Assembly: GCA_014803505.1 (NCBI GenBank)
Contig: JAAVBM010000060.1
Coordinates: 1 to 64,000, forward strand
Origin: a bacterium
GTDB lineage: Bacteria; Cyanobacteriota; Vampirovibrionia; Gastranaerophilales; Gastranaerophilaceae
Direction: 5' to 3'
Length of the DNA: 64,000 nt
The notes beneath the pieces were generated by a model. That model did no database searches. It was not told the origin of the DNA and was given only the letters and a program-made list of their open reading frames with translations. Positions 51,254 through 58,945 of the stretch are shown one piece after another. The position numbers and the translations under genes were made by a program. How positions within the stretch are numbered: the first letter of the stretch is position 1; each line of letters starts with the position of its first letter.

Positions 51254-51760
51254 ATGAGCGAAAATATATTTACCGAATTATATAACCGAGTTTTGAGTCT
51301 ATTTGGTCAATCAGAATCAAAAGAGGAAAATGCAAAAAGTGTTGCTTGCAATAGATTAAGAGTTGTTCTAATGCAAGATAGAACTAATCTTACACCTGAA
51401 CTTTTACAACGTATGAGAAGAGAATTAGTTGAATTACTTTCAAAATATGTTGAAATGGATAAAGAAGCTCTTGAACTTAATTTTGAACAAGAAGGTGAAC
51501 AGATGGCATTGATGCTTTCTATCCCTGTTGTGAGAGCAAAAGATGAGGCTGAAATCGAAGAAGCTCTTAAGGTTGAAGATGAAGCAAGTATAACCGATGA
51601 AGATGAAATTTCTGAAGAGTTAGAAGATGTTGATGTTAACTCTGAAGAAGCTGATTCTGAGGTTGAAGAAGATATTGAAATCAAAGAAGAAACTGAAGAA
51701 GAAACTGAAGAAGAAACTGAAGAAGAAACTGTTTCTGAATCAGAAGAAAAATCTGAATAA
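51254..51760 (+). CDS. minE: MinE with a long acidic C-terminal extension
   Basis: 168 residues against about 85-100 in the family. Residues 1-95 are MinE: an amphipathic start (FTELYNRVLSLFG), RLRVVLMQDRTNLTPELLQRMRRELVELLSKYVEMDKEALEL and a strand ALMLSIPVVRAK. From about residue 96 the protein is almost wholly acidic, ending in EETEEETEEETEEETVSE coded by a 12-base tandem repeat. The extension has no counterpart in E. coli MinE. MinE stimulates MinD ATPase to position the division site. Confidence 0.9.
   Translation: MSENIFTELYNRVLSLFGQSESKEENAKSVACNRLRVVLMQDRTNLTPELLQRMRRELVELLSKYVEMDKEALELNFEQEGEQMALMLSIPVVRAKDEAEIEEALKVEDEASITDEDEISEELEDVDVNSEEADSEVEEDIEIKEETEEETEEETEEETVSESEEKSE
51708..51730 (+). 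repeat. 12-base tandem repeat in minE
   Basis: GAAGAAACTGAA is repeated about four times between roughly 51685 and 51731, coding (EETE)n. Such in-frame repeats change copy number by slippage without breaking the frame. Confidence 0.7.
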
Positions 51761-51781
51761 TATTTAAAGATAAAAATAAAA

Positions 51782-51812
51782 ACGACTGCTTTTTTGGCAG
51801 TCGTTTTTTTAT
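51782..51812. terminator. Terminator after minE
   Basis: ACGACTGC (51782-51789) and GCAGTCGT (51797-51804) with a T-rich loop, A run before and TTTTTTT after. Works for minCDE and possibly for the convergent ricT operon. Confidence 0.9.
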
Positions 51813-51838
51813 TGCTTAAATGCTGTTAATTTTAAGTG

Positions 51839-52765
51839 TTAAATATTACCTGTTGAACTATTTCTATCATCTTCCAATTGTTTAATATCGATGTTTTGCG
51901 AATCTTCTTCCGCATAATTATTTATTGCAGGAACATCAATTTCAACATTGACATCAGCATCAACCATTTCAATATCATTCTTATCAAATTCTTTTGTTTT
52001 GCCATCTTCCATTTTAACTGCAACTTTTCCACTCATAAATTGAAGATAACAAACTTTTCCTAAGCCTTCAGTTGTCATAACAGACGAGCCAATAGGAGGC
52101 ATACCTTTTGCTGCATCAATGTAATTTGAATATTCATATGTCAAACAGCATAATAGGCGTCCGCAAGTTCCTGAAATTTTACCTGGAGCTATTGGCATTC
52201 CTTGATCTTTTGCAAGTTTTACGTTGATTGTTGCAAATTTTCTTAGGAAGCTTGAACAGCAGAATGGTTGTCCACAAATTCCAACTCCTTCTAATATTGA
52301 GGTTTCATCTCTAACTCCAATATGTCTAAGATCGATTCTAACTCTTGTGAATGTTTGAGTTAAATCTTTCAATAATGCTCTAAAATCAACTCTTTCCGGA
52401 GCTGTATAGTAAAAAGTAATTTTACGTCTATCGAAAGTTATTCTACATTGTACAAGATTCATTCCAAGTTTATGCTGTTTTACTAAAGCTTGACATTTAA
52501 AAAATGCTTCGACTTCCTCTTTTTTTATTTCTTCAAGAGTTTGTAAATCGCGCTGAGAAAGTGTTCTGATTACAGGAATTGGCTCAGGTTTATTTTTAGC
52601 ATTATCCCAAATTTTTTGAATTTCAGAGTTTACTAAAAATACTTTTAAGGCTTCGTCGCCTTTTTCTGTTCTTGCAATAATCATTTGACCGTCTTCAAGA
52701 TGAATATTTTCAGGAACATTCAGCGGATAATATGTATTTTTTAAATATCTTACAGCAAATTTCAT
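51839..52765 (-). CDS. ricT: RicT/YaaT-family PSP1 domain protein
   Basis: 308 residues. The PSP1 core has LVQCRITFDRRKITFYYTAPERVDFRALLKDL, RIDLRHIGVRDETSILEGVGICGQPFCCSSFL and SGTCGRLLCCLTYEY; the Cys clusters match those that bind iron-sulfur clusters in Bacillus RicT. In B. subtilis the RicAFT complex aids RNase Y and mRNA maturation. The last 50 residues are acidic. Its start overlaps the gpsA stop by one base. Confidence 0.9.
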   Translation of the reverse strand: MKFAVRYLKNTYYPLNVPENIHLEDGQMIIARTEKGDEALKVFLVNSEIQKIWDNAKNKPEPIPVIRTLSQRDLQTLEEIKKEEVEAFFKCQALVKQHKLGMNLVQCRITFDRRKITFYYTAPERVDFRALLKDLTQTFTRVRIDLRHIGVRDETSILEGVGICGQPFCCSSFLRKFATINVKLAKDQGMPIAPGKISGTCGRLLCCLTYEYSNYIDAAKGMPPIGSSVMTTEGLGKVCYLQFMSGKVAVKMEDGKTKEFDKNDIEMVDADVNVEIDVPAINNYAEEDSQNIDIKQLEDDRNSSTGNI

Positions 52766-53766
52766 TATACGTATCTTTCTTCTTCTTTTAATTTTCTGTT
52801 CATTAATTTTGATAAAAGTTCTTCCGGTGTAATATCAGTATAAACGGCTTCGTATATAGCGTTAGAAACAGGAACTTCTATATCCAATTTTTTTGCTAAT
52901 TCGCAAATAGCTTTTGAGGTTTTTACACCTTCTGCGACAGAACCAAGTTCTGATAGAATATCGTTGATTTTTTTACCTTTTGCAAGCATTGAACCTACTG
53001 TATAATTTCTAGACATTGGAGAAGAACAAGTTGCAATTAAATCGCCCATACCTGATAAACCGTAAAGTGTAGAAGGATTAGCACCAAGTTGAATACTTAC
53101 ACGAACGATTTCAGCCATTCCACGAGTTAATAGTGTTCCTGAGCAATTATCGCCAAGTCCCATTGTATGAGCAAATCCTGAAGCTATAGCTATAACGTTT
53201 TTCAAGCTACCTCCAAGTTCTACTCCAATTACGTCACTGTTTGTGTATAATCTGAATTTGTTTGGAACATTGCAAGCTTTTTGTACTATTTCTGCGGTTT
53301 CAATATCTTCGCAAGCAACACAGGCTGCTGTAGGTTTTCCTTGAAGAACTTCTTTTGCTAAAGTTGGACCTGATAAAATTACTAATTTTTGTTCAGGTAA
53401 CACATCTTTTATAACTTCAGACATTCTCATTAGTGATGGAAGCTCAATACCTTTTGAAGCGTTAACAAGAATTTGATTAGAACTTATACCTGCTTTTTTT
53501 AAGTTTTCGCAAACATCACGAGTTCCTGAAGTTGCAACTACAGATAGGATTATATCAGCATTAGATATTGCATTGGATAAATCTGAAGTGATTTCTATTT
53601 TGTTATCTAATTGTATTTCAAGAGGTTTTGAACAATGTTTATTTTCTATTAAGTCTTGTGATAAATCTTGTTCTCTACCCCAAACAGTGATTTGTTCAAA
53701 ATTGTCTGTTAAAAGCCAAGCTAAAGTTAATCCCCAACATCCTGCTCCAAGAACTGTTAATTTCAT
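52765..53766 (-). CDS. gpsA: Glycerol-3-phosphate dehydrogenase [NAD(P)+]
   Basis: 333 residues. VLGAGCWGLTLAWLL binds the nucleotide, NASKGIE, LSGPTLAKEVLQGKPTA, GVELGGSLKNVIAIASGFAHTMGLGDN with the catalytic Lys, and GLSGMGDLIATCSSPMSRNYTVG. It makes sn-glycerol 3-phosphate from dihydroxyacetone phosphate for phospholipids. In the usual GAGSWGTALA motif this protein has CWGLTLA. Operon with murQ and ricT. Confidence 0.96.
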   Translation of the reverse strand: MKLTVLGAGCWGLTLAWLLTDNFEQITVWGREQDLSQDLIENKHCSKPLEIQLDNKIEITSDLSNAISNADIILSVVATSGTRDVCENLKKAGISSNQILVNASKGIELPSLMRMSEVIKDVLPEQKLVILSGPTLAKEVLQGKPTAACVACEDIETAEIVQKACNVPNKFRLYTNSDVIGVELGGSLKNVIAIASGFAHTMGLGDNCSGTLLTRGMAEIVRVSIQLGANPSTLYGLSGMGDLIATCSSPMSRNYTVGSMLAKGKKINDILSELGSVAEGVKTSKAICELAKKLDIEVPVSNAIYEAVYTDITPEELLSKLMNRKLKEEERYV

Positions 53767-53777
53767 TATATCTCCTC

Positions 53778-54671
53778 CTATACTGCGGTTTCTTTGTTAA
53801 AAACTCTTCTAAGAACTCCGCCGTATTTTTTTAATTCTAATCTAGCATTATCTACATCTGTATTCATTTGATTCATTATAATTGCTGTTTTTATTTCCCA
53901 ATTGCATTTTAGCAAAGCCGAAAGAGCATCGCTGTGAGATACTCCTGCAATTTGAGAAACAATTCTAATTGCACGATCTTTTAGTTTTTCGTTAACAGCT
54001 TTTAAATCAATCATAAAGTTTTCGTAAGTTTTGCCAATTTTAATCATTGCGCCGGTTGAAAGCATGTTTAGAATCATTTTTTGAGCTGTTCCAGCTTTCA
54101 ATCTGCTGGAACCTGCAATAACTTCCGGGCCAACTTCAGCACAAATTACGTGTCCTGCTTCTTCAGCAATTTTACCTTTAGAGTTGCAAGTTATAGCTAT
54201 TGTTGCAGCACCGATTTGGTCAGCTTTTTCAAGAACTCCAAGTAAGTATTTAGGATTTCCGCTAGCAGAGATTACTACACAAACATCTTTATCAGTTAGA
54301 ACGCTTGCATCTTTTAAGCCTTCATTAAAGTTATCTTCTGCACCTTCTACGGCATTAATAATTGCAGAAGGACCACCTGCGATTATTCCTTGAACCATTG
54401 TTGGCTCAACACTGAAAGTCGGAGGACATTCAGAAGCGTCTAATATACCAAGCCTGCCGGAGGTTCCAGCTCCAAAATAAAATAAACGTCCGCCTTTGTG
54501 GAAAGATTTAGCTATCATATCAATTGCAGAAGCTATATTTGGAGCTTCATCTCTTACAACTTTTGCAACAATAAGATCTTCTTCATTCATTTTGCGAACC
54601 ATATCGATAGTTGATAATAAATCAATATCTTTGGTGTTCTCATTTCTGTACTCGGTGATTACTTCCGCCAT
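53778..54671 (-). CDS. murQ: N-acetylmuramic acid 6-phosphate etherase
   Basis: 297 residues, SIS-domain enzyme. IDLLSTIDMVRKMNEEDLIVAKVV, GRLFYFGAGTSGRLGILDASECPPTFSV, GAEDNFNEG with active-site Glu, VCVVISASGNPKYLLGVLEKA and GSSRLKAGTAQKMILNMLSTGAMI are the family signature. It converts MurNAc-6-P to GlcNAc-6-P and lactate in wall recycling. No phosphotransferase or AnmK gene is adjacent. Eleven bases from gpsA. Confidence 0.96.
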   Translation of the reverse strand: MAEVITEYRNENTKDIDLLSTIDMVRKMNEEDLIVAKVVRDEAPNIASAIDMIAKSFHKGGRLFYFGAGTSGRLGILDASECPPTFSVEPTMVQGIIAGGPSAIINAVEGAEDNFNEGLKDASVLTDKDVCVVISASGNPKYLLGVLEKADQIGAATIAITCNSKGKIAEEAGHVICAEVGPEVIAGSSRLKAGTAQKMILNMLSTGAMIKIGKTYENFMIDLKAVNEKLKDRAIRIVSQIAGVSHSDALSALLKCNWEIKTAIIMNQMNTDVDNARLELKKYGGVLRRVFNKETAV

Positions 54672-54715
54672 ATCCGTCTCCTTCCCAAAAATTCAGTTGA
54701 AACTGATTTTAAGAA

Positions 54716-55180
54716 CTACACTAATTTAACCAAATTTGCCATTTCAATTGCAGTTTTCGCAGCGTCTGCGCCTTTGTTTCCGGCTTTTGTACCGGCTCTT
54801 TCAATTGCTTGTTCAATATTATCTGTTGTAAGAACTCCAAATATAACAGGAATACCTGTTTGTAAGCTTACTTGAGCTGTACCTTTTGATACTTCTGCAG
54901 AAACATATTCAAAGTGAGGTGTTGAACCTTTTATTACAGCGCCAAGAGTAATAATTGCATTATATTTTTTTGATTGAGCGCATTTTAGGGCTATCACAGG
55001 AATTTCAAAAGCTCCAGGAACTTTAACAATATCAATGTTATCAGGATTTACACCGTGTCTTTTTAATTCATCAACAGCACCTGATAATAATTTTGCACCA
55101 ATAAAATCATTAAATCTTGAAATGATTATACAAAATTTATCTTCACTGTTTGTTGTTAATTGCCCTTCAATAGTTCTCAT
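54716..55180 (-). CDS. ribH: 6,7-dimethyl-8-ribityllumazine synthase
   Basis: 154 residues. [66 protein letters not shown] (with the catalytic His) and [30 protein letters not shown]. It makes lumazine for riboflavin. Other rib genes are not adjacent. A long hairpin lies upstream at 55216-55259, with AAGGAGTAGG as ribosome site. Confidence 0.97.
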   Translation of the reverse strand: MRTIEGQLTTNSEDKFCIIISRFNDFIGAKLLSGAVDELKRHGVNPDNIDIVKVPGAFEIPVIALKCAQSKKYNAIITLGAVIKGSTPHFEYVSAEVSKGTAQVSLQTGIPVIFGVLTTDNIEQAIERAGTKAGNKGADAAKTAIEMANLVKLV

Positions 55181-55215
55181 TATACCTACTCCTTAAAAAT
55201 ATCCGAATATATTAT

Positions 55216-55259
55216 GGGAGTAAACCCTGAGGATACTGTTACCTTCAGTTTTTACTCCC
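55216..55259 (-). promoter_or_regulatory. Long nested hairpin upstream of ribH
   Basis: GGGAGTAAA (55216-55224) pairs with TTTACTCCC (55251-55259); inside, CTGAGG (55227-55232) pairs with CCTTCAG (55242-55248) with one bulge. No U tract follows on either strand. It lies between ccdA and ribH. It may be a weak terminator, a processing site or a leader structure; it is too small for an FMN riboswitch. Confidence 0.5.
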
Positions 55260-55281
55260 TTATAATATACAATATAATTGG

Positions 55282-55980
55282 TTATTTTACAAGGATTCCG
55301 CCAAAAATCTTATAAAAAATATATAATGAAACCAGAATTAATAATATTCCGCTGAATTTTAATATTTTTTCTGAAAGTTGATAGAATTTTTCGCTTGTTT
55401 TAATTTTTGAAGTCACAAAACCTGCAATTATTAAGATTAATCCTTGACCTATAGAAAATAAAAACAGCATAATTATTGCATTGCTGATTTTAGCAGAAAT
55501 AGATGCAAATGCCATAATGCTAGCTAAAATTGGAGTAGAACAAGGTGTTCCGATAAGTGCAAAAACAGCCCCTAAAAGTAATGGGTATAAAAAATCGTTT
55601 TGCATTTTGTTTTGCGGAATTTCTTTAATCATTACAGGTAATACAAATTCTATCACGCCTACTATTTTTAAGCCCATTATCATAATGACGGATGCAACAA
55701 TTAATGCAAAATAAGGATTTCCTATGAATATTTTTCCGGTAATTGCACAAATTGCTCCGATAACGGCGAATACTAAACCTGTTCCTATAACAAATACAAT
55801 CATTTGTAATAGAGTTTTCAAAGGTTTTTCATTCGAATATCCGCCAATATAGCCTATGATTAATGGAAGCATTGATAGTGAACAGGGTGAGATTGATGAT
55901 ATTAAACCGCCTAAAAATGCTGCTCCAAATAATAAATAAATGCTGCTTTGTGTTGAAAAAACTTGAGTTAAATTTTCCAT
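55282..55980 (-). CDS. ccdA: CcdA-type thiol-reductant membrane transporter
   Basis: 232 residues, six or more membrane helices. AAFLGGLISSISPCSLSMLPLIIGYIGGY is the CcdA opening with the first redox Cys (SPCSLSMLP), and GAVFALIGTPCSTPILASI holds the second (TPCSTP). It carries electrons from cytoplasmic thioredoxin to extracytoplasmic thiol proteins. The partner thioredoxin-like gene lies directly upstream with a one-base overlap, so the two form a redox pair. Confidence 0.92.
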   Translation of the reverse strand: MENLTQVFSTQSSIYLLFGAAFLGGLISSISPCSLSMLPLIIGYIGGYSNEKPLKTLLQMIVFVIGTGLVFAVIGAICAITGKIFIGNPYFALIVASVIMIMGLKIVGVIEFVLPVMIKEIPQNKMQNDFLYPLLLGAVFALIGTPCSTPILASIMAFASISAKISNAIIMLFLFSIGQGLILIIAGFVTSKIKTSEKFYQLSEKILKFSGILLILVSLYIFYKIFGGILVK

Positions 55981-56369
55981 TATCTTAGACCTTCAATATA
56001 GTTTTCAAGTTGTTCTTTTGGTAGTGATGATTCAATTCTTTTATATTGGGTTCCGTCTGAGTTTAACATAATAATTGTTGGAACAAGTTTTACATTATAT
56101 TTTTTTATCATATTATTTTTCATATCGTTACGGCTGTCTACGATGATTTCGGTATAAGCTATGCTGTCACCGTATTTAGGAAGAACTTCTTTAAATACTT
56201 TTTCAACTTCTTGGCATTCAAGGCACATAGTTGATGAAAATTTAATAATCTGAGGTTTCCCTTTTGCTTCTGCGATAGTAGAAGTATCTTTATGGAAAGT
56301 TAAGCCCCAAAATGCAAGAATTGGTAAAATTAGAATTGCTAAAATTGATATAATGGATTTTTTGTTCAT
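55980..56369 (-). CDS. Membrane-anchored thioredoxin-like protein
   Basis: 129 residues. An N-terminal anchor or signal (IISILAILILPILAFWGLTF) then a thioredoxin fold: PQIIKFSSTMCLECQEVEKVF with redox motif CLEC, YTEIIVDS, and NVKLVPTIIMLNSDG with the cis-Pro. Extracytoplasmic. CLEC differs from the CGPC of thioredoxin and should alter redox potential. It would be reduced by CcdA encoded next. Confidence 0.88.
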   Translation of the reverse strand: MNKKSIISILAILILPILAFWGLTFHKDTSTIAEAKGKPQIIKFSSTMCLECQEVEKVFKEVLPKYGDSIAYTEIIVDSRNDMKNNMIKKYNVKLVPTIIMLNSDGTQYKRIESSLPKEQLENYIEGLR

Positions 56370-56456
56370 GATAAATCTCCCTTTTACTTATACCATATTA
56401 TTACAAATAAGGTAAAATTTTTGCAATATACACTTGAGTAATCTTTATACATAAAT

Positions 56457-56483
56457 AAATCCGTGAAGTTTATTCACGGATTT
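56457..56483 (-). terminator. Terminator after the 56508 gene
   Basis: AAATCCGTGAA (56457-56467), loop GTTTA, TTCACGGATTT (56473-56483). On the minus strand ATTTATTTATG follows; eleven-base perfect stem. Confidence 0.75.
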
Positions 56484-56507
56484 ATAGTCTAATTTAAATT
56501 TTTAAAA

Positions 56508-56882
56508 TTACTGGAATGAACAAATCATAACAAGTTCTTTGTCGTTATCACGAGCTTCTTGAACAGCTGCTGCTGTAGACATTTCGTTAATAGTGTTTCC
56601 GTCAAGAACTCCTTGAATAGAACATTTTAATTTATTATCATCGTTTGATAGATTATCTACGCGTTCTGATAATTCGTTTATTCTTATAGATAAACGTTCC
56701 AATTGAGCGGTGTTTCCGTAAGAAGCTGCGTTAGATGTATTATTTCTTGGAGTATCAGTTTTTTCCAGTTTATTTTTGCTTTTCGCTGCATCTTTTGTGT
56801 TTGAATATATTGCAGCAACAATAAATATAAACATTAAGATGAATGCTACTGTTAATACCTTAAATTTGTTAAGTCCTTCCAT
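56508..56882 (-). CDS. Membrane-anchored coiled-coil protein
   Basis: 124 residues: cytoplasmic opening, one membrane helix (VLTVAFILMFIFIVAAIY), a basic and polar linker, a heptad coiled coil (QLERLSIRINELSERVDNLSNDDNKL) and a C-terminal region with two Cys. Type II membrane topology with the coiled coil outside. GGAGAG-type ribosome site upstream. Family not recognised. Confidence 0.65.
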   Translation of the reverse strand: MEGLNKFKVLTVAFILMFIFIVAAIYSNTKDAAKSKNKLEKTDTPRNNTSNAASYGNTAQLERLSIRINELSERVDNLSNDDNKLKCSIQGVLDGNTINEMSTAAAVQEARDNDKELVMICSFQ

Positions 56883-56955
56883 TTTTCTCTCCTCCCGAAG
56901 TAAACTTTTAAGAGCATTTTATCATAAAATTGACAAGTGGGCTAGTATTTAAAAT

Positions 56956-56989
56956 AAAAAAGGATGGATAAATTTTACCCATCCTTTTT
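56956..56989 (-). terminator. Terminator after the PEPCK gene
   Basis: GGATGG (56962-56967) and CCATCC (56979-56984) with A run on the left and TTTTT on the right, so able to act in both directions; follows the stop at 57012 on the minus strand. Confidence 0.75.
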
Positions 56990-57011
56990 AAGTTAGTTAT
57001 TCAATTTGAAA

Positions 57012-58673
57012 CTAAACTGAAGCTAAGGCTGTAGCTTCTTTAACAACAGCTTCAAGTGCTTCAAGAGCGTCAGCAGGAAGTTTATCGATACCCGCTTTTT
57101 CAGTTTCTCTAGATTTTACGAAGTTGATTCTATCATTCATACGAGCAACGAATTCGTTAGCGTATTCTTTGTTAGAGAATGAAGCGTCAAAACCTTCGAT
57201 ATCCATGATTTGAATATCTGAGAAGTTTTCCCATTTATGGAAGTTCGCAGTACCTTCAACGATAGCTTCGATGATACCTAAAGTGTGTTTAGGTTGTACT
57301 TTTGTACCCATAAATTCGCCAGTATTCAAGATATAGCAATCAACACCGTGAGCGATTAATTCTTTGAATCTTTCGTAATCCATTGATAGAGGGTAAACTC
57401 TGAATGGGTTAGCGTAAGGTTCAACAACTAAAGCATTAGGGTCAACGCCTGCAGCAAGTCTTTCAGCTGAAGAACGTTTAGTTGCTAATGTAGCACCCAT
57501 AGCTGATCCTAATGAAGCACCTGACAATTTCAATACAGGAGGAATTGTAGGGTCTTTCATTAACCAGAAAATAGCGTTGATAGGTTCGTTGATTCTATCA
57601 ACTCTGTTAGGTGACCATAATTTAGATTTAACAGCACGTCCGTTACCGTTTCTGATATCTTCAGTAACTGAAACAACTTTACCATCAGCTAAAGCGATAG
57701 CACCAGCGTTTTGTTGAGTTAAGATATATTTGTTATCTTCGCATCCGATTGGATAATCTGCTGTTTTATCGAAGTAAGCAGGTTCTAATGCGATAGTATA
57801 TTTGTCTTGCATATTGATAACGAATGCGTCATCGTGAAGAACTGTGATGTTGTATTTGTTATTGTGTTTTGCGTGAGTAATTGTAGATTTACCTGAACCA
57901 GATAGACCAAATACTGCAACTTGGAAAGATTTTCCACCTTCAAGGTTATAACGTTTCATACCACCGTGGCAAGAAGCGAAACCATTACGAGCAGCACAAC
58001 CCCAAGCAAGAGTCAATGTACCTTTTTTGTGCTCACCGAAGTATCTCATACCTAAGATACAAGCACAGTTGTGTTCAGGATCAAAGAATGTCAAACCATA
58101 TGGGAAGTCAGGGTGTGTCCAATCAGGATCTGAGAATACGAAGATATCTCCTTCCGGATATTCTTTTGATTCTGCGTACATTTCAGCGTAAGCTTCACTG
58201 ATGTATTGGAAGTTTAACATCCAAGAATACATAATATTTTCGAAACCTTCTGGAATCATCAAGTGAGCTTTAATCATGAAGTCGTTATCTAAACCAACAA
58301 CTGCTTCAGTTTTATACATTAATTTATCACGAGTACCGTAAATAGCTTCACGAATGATTGGTAATAAATATTTCATATCGCAGTTAGGTTCACCAACGAT
58401 TTTTCTAGCTGCAGCACAACGTCCTACAACAGTACCATCGTTGAATAGTAATTGGTTTGCACCTTGAGGTAAACCTAATTTTTCAGGTTTGTAAACTGGC
58501 ATGCCAGTTAATTCAATAGTACCTGATGATGATTTAGCTAACTTGTAAGCTTCTGATACAGACTTAACTTCTTCAACATTGTTGCCAAAGAAAGGAGCTG
58601 TAATAGTAGCACGTGCTGCTGACATCAATTTTTTTAATTCTTCTGAATTTGTAAAGAATTCTTTTGTTGTCAT
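57012..58673 (-). CDS. Divergent ATP-type phosphoenolpyruvate carboxykinase-like protein
   Basis: 553 residues. The C-terminal half has the PEPCK order: VAVFGLSGSGKSTITHA (P-loop), VLHDDAFVI, a strand pair, INAIFWLMKDPTIPPVLKLSGASLGSAMGATLATKRS (nucleotide lid region) and CYILNTGEFMG. The classical ATP-PEPCK signature LIGDDEHGW and FNFEGGCYAK is not present; the second-Asp box is HDDAF instead. It therefore belongs to a divergent branch, and conversion of oxaloacetate to PEP is likely but not certain. It has a large N-terminal domain (residues 1-260). Monocistronic with ribosome site AGGAG. Confidence 0.75.
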   Translation of the reverse strand: MTTKEFFTNSEELKKLMSAARATITAPFFGNNVEEVKSVSEAYKLAKSSSGTIELTGMPVYKPEKLGLPQGANQLLFNDGTVVGRCAAARKIVGEPNCDMKYLLPIIREAIYGTRDKLMYKTEAVVGLDNDFMIKAHLMIPEGFENIMYSWMLNFQYISEAYAEMYAESKEYPEGDIFVFSDPDWTHPDFPYGLTFFDPEHNCACILGMRYFGEHKKGTLTLAWGCAARNGFASCHGGMKRYNLEGGKSFQVAVFGLSGSGKSTITHAKHNNKYNITVLHDDAFVINMQDKYTIALEPAYFDKTADYPIGCEDNKYILTQQNAGAIALADGKVVSVTEDIRNGNGRAVKSKLWSPNRVDRINEPINAIFWLMKDPTIPPVLKLSGASLGSAMGATLATKRSSAERLAAGVDPNALVVEPYANPFRVYPLSMDYERFKELIAHGVDCYILNTGEFMGTKVQPKHTLGIIEAIVEGTANFHKWENFSDIQIMDIEGFDASFSNKEYANEFVARMNDRINFVKSRETEKAGIDKLPADALEALEAVVKEATALASV

Positions 58674-58777
58674 AATCTTTCTCCTTTTTTACCGAATTAT
58701 ATATCAAGTGTAACAAATACATTTAACCTATATATAGTCACTTTACTACAAATAAAAAAAGTAAACAAGGGGGTAAA

Positions 58778-58807
58778 TTGGATACCAGCATTGTTATATT
58801 CTATAAT
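58778..58807 (+). promoter_or_regulatory. Plus-strand promoter upstream of the tolC operon
   Basis: TTGGAT (58778-58783), 18-base spacer, TATAAT (58802-58807). A transcript would begin near 58814 and meets a terminator-like hairpin at 58860. Confidence 0.55.
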
Positions 58808-58813
58808 TTTTTT

Positions 58814-58897
58814 AGTAAGTAGGATGGACAATAATATAGTTGTTAAATTTATCCAGGGCGGGTGGCTGAGTAGTTATAGCTTTAAGTTACCCTTTTT
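58814..58897 (+). ncRNA. Candidate small RNA or attenuated leader
   Basis: About 84 bases between a good promoter (TTGGAT-18-TATAAT) and a terminator. A first fold pairs GGAT (58822-58825) with ATCC (58851-58854) around ACAA/TTGT. The terminator stem is GGGTGGCT (58860-58867) with AGTTACCC (58885-58892), two G-U pairs, then TTTTT. No ORF with a ribosome site fits. Either a free small RNA or a leader that controls the tolC operon by attenuation. Confidence 0.45.
58860..58897 (+). terminator. Terminator-like hairpin upstream of tolC
   Basis: GGGTGGCT/AGTTACCC with a 17-base loop followed by TTTTTAT. No gene lies just upstream on this strand. Confidence 0.55.
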
Positions 58898-58945
58898 ATA
58901 TGATGTAAAATGAACAAATTTATTATTTAATCGTTGTATAAATGT

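Noticed and set aside
51307-51684. Ser-rich 125-residue minus-strand ORF
   Set aside because: Antisense shadow of the Glu-rich minE tail.
55181-55281. FMN riboswitch before ribH
   Set aside because: The element is a single hairpin of 44 bases without the conserved six-helix FMN core.
58856-58882. GGCGGGTGGCTGAGTAG as the 5' end of a tRNA-Ser/Leu
   Set aside because: No anticodon arm or T arm follows and the segment is better explained as the 5' half of a terminator stem.
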